A stretch of 64,000 bases of DNA from Sporocytophaga sp. Lineage in GTDB: Bacteria > Bacteroidota > Bacteroidia > Cytophagales > Cytophagaceae. Of the stretch, positions 63,658-64,000 are shown one piece after another (position 1 is the stretch's first letter; each line of letters starts with the position of its first letter). Position numbers and translations under genes: made by a program. The notes under the pieces are model-generated. The model did not search any database. It saw nothing but the letters and a program-made list of their open reading frames with translations, and had not been told where the DNA came from. Where the stretch lies: NCBI RefSeq assembly GCF_017745095.1, contig NZ_JAGHZZ010000004.1, forward strand, positions 1-64,000, in the 5' to 3' direction.

Positions 63658-64000
63658 AAAAATTTAGTTTGAAAATGTTTATATTAAAATAGAATGAGTG
63701 CTTTAAATCCTCTGATAGGTAATGATAGCTAGTATGGTTTCTATTCTATCATATTTTTCATGATGATTCGAAATCCGATTTTTTCAATTTTACTATTGTG
63801 TCTTAACAGAGGTTATTGTCGATAGGTAACTCAAACTTAAAATCTCACGTCGCAGTCCATTTGCGATATGACAAATAAAATTTTAATCCTTCTTTAGATT
63901 GATAATTGAATGCAAAAGTGAGTAAGTCCTTTGTAGAAAAAAATAGCCAATTTTAGTCATTTTTGGGTAAATGGCTAAGTATTAGAGTATCGCAGGGGAG
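63658..64000. promoter_or_regulatory. upstream region of the M57 protease gene
   Basis: 343 bases to the right edge, no supported gene. It holds the protease promoter and copy 3 of the GTCGCA-CATTTGCG motif at 63849. Confidence 0.4.
63849..63865. promoter_or_regulatory. GTCGCA-CATTTGCG motif, copy 3
   Basis: GTCGCAGTCCATTTGCG followed by ATATG. Same outer parts as copies at 31299 and 42446 but with a different centre. Lies 192 bases before the M57 start, as copy 1 lies before the astacin. Confidence 0.45.

Noticed and set aside
1-64000. tRNA or rRNA genes
   Set aside because: No cloverleaf-like GGTTCGAATCC-type element or rRNA core was found on either strand by eye.

Overview
The window is low-GC DNA from a gliding-type Bacteroidota, most likely order Cytophagales. 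The sequence basis is: several secreted proteins ending in the Por/type IX secretion (T9SS) type A sorting domain (a short YPNP-like or FPNP-like motif, then a roughly 70-residue beta domain); SxC-type lipoproteins; outer-membrane beta-barrels; Crp/Fnr-like regulators without an obvious Shine-Dalgarno sequence upstream; and plant-polysaccharide enzymes (PL1 pectate lyase, GH26 mannanase). The genus cannot be settled from the sequence alone. No rRNA, tRNA, CRISPR array, transposase or phage module was recognised.

Layout. 1-3906 is a minus-strand accessory cluster: an XRE-type HTH regulator, two coupled unknown genes, two more small unknowns (one membrane-anchored), an Abi-alpha/DUF4393-like protein and a HEPN-like protein cut by the window edge. 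A second HEPN-type protein (DUF4209-like) lies at 5444-7294 on the plus strand. 7500-16204 is a patchwork of small plus-strand genes (lipoprotein, roadblock-like, M23 peptidase, GNAT, DinB) with visible decay: a damaged stretch at 9542-10088 and a frameshifted S41 peptidase at 14391-16204. 16312-28491 is a single gene for a 4059-residue T9SS cargo made of about 39 Kre9/KNH-like Ig repeats followed by dockerin-like, cohesin-like and sorting domains.

28965-46862 is mostly exported proteins: a beta-barrel, an astacin lipoprotein with a bulb-lectin tail, a CotH-type T9SS protein, an SdiA-regulated-like lipoprotein, the pectate lyase, a DKNYY lipoprotein, the GH26 mannanase, DUF1287 and DUF4105 proteins and an intact S41 peptidase, plus a pseudogene with an early nonsense codon. 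47166-49228 is a compact regulated unit: an Rrf2-type repressor, an NAD(P)-binding protein and a dehalogenase-like hydrolase, with matching TGTAA-N9-TTACA operators before the first two genes. 50159-53340 holds two tandem paralogous FG-GAP-like T9SS proteins. Then come a MITE-like palindromic element, two Crp/Fnr-type regulators with neighbouring hydrolase and membrane genes, a beta-propeller glycosidase-like T9SS protein, a decayed membrane gene, a slipin and an M57-type metalloprotease with a DUF5648-like tail.

Functionally the window combines polysaccharide degradation (pectin, mannan, a third propeller glycosidase), secreted proteolysis and very large surface or secreted adhesin-like proteins, all routed through Sec plus T9SS or lipoprotein export. 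Candidates for undescribed biology are the three-type higher-order repeat of the giant protein, the HEPN/Abi-alpha/XRE cluster at the left edge, and the recurring short palindromic motifs between genes.
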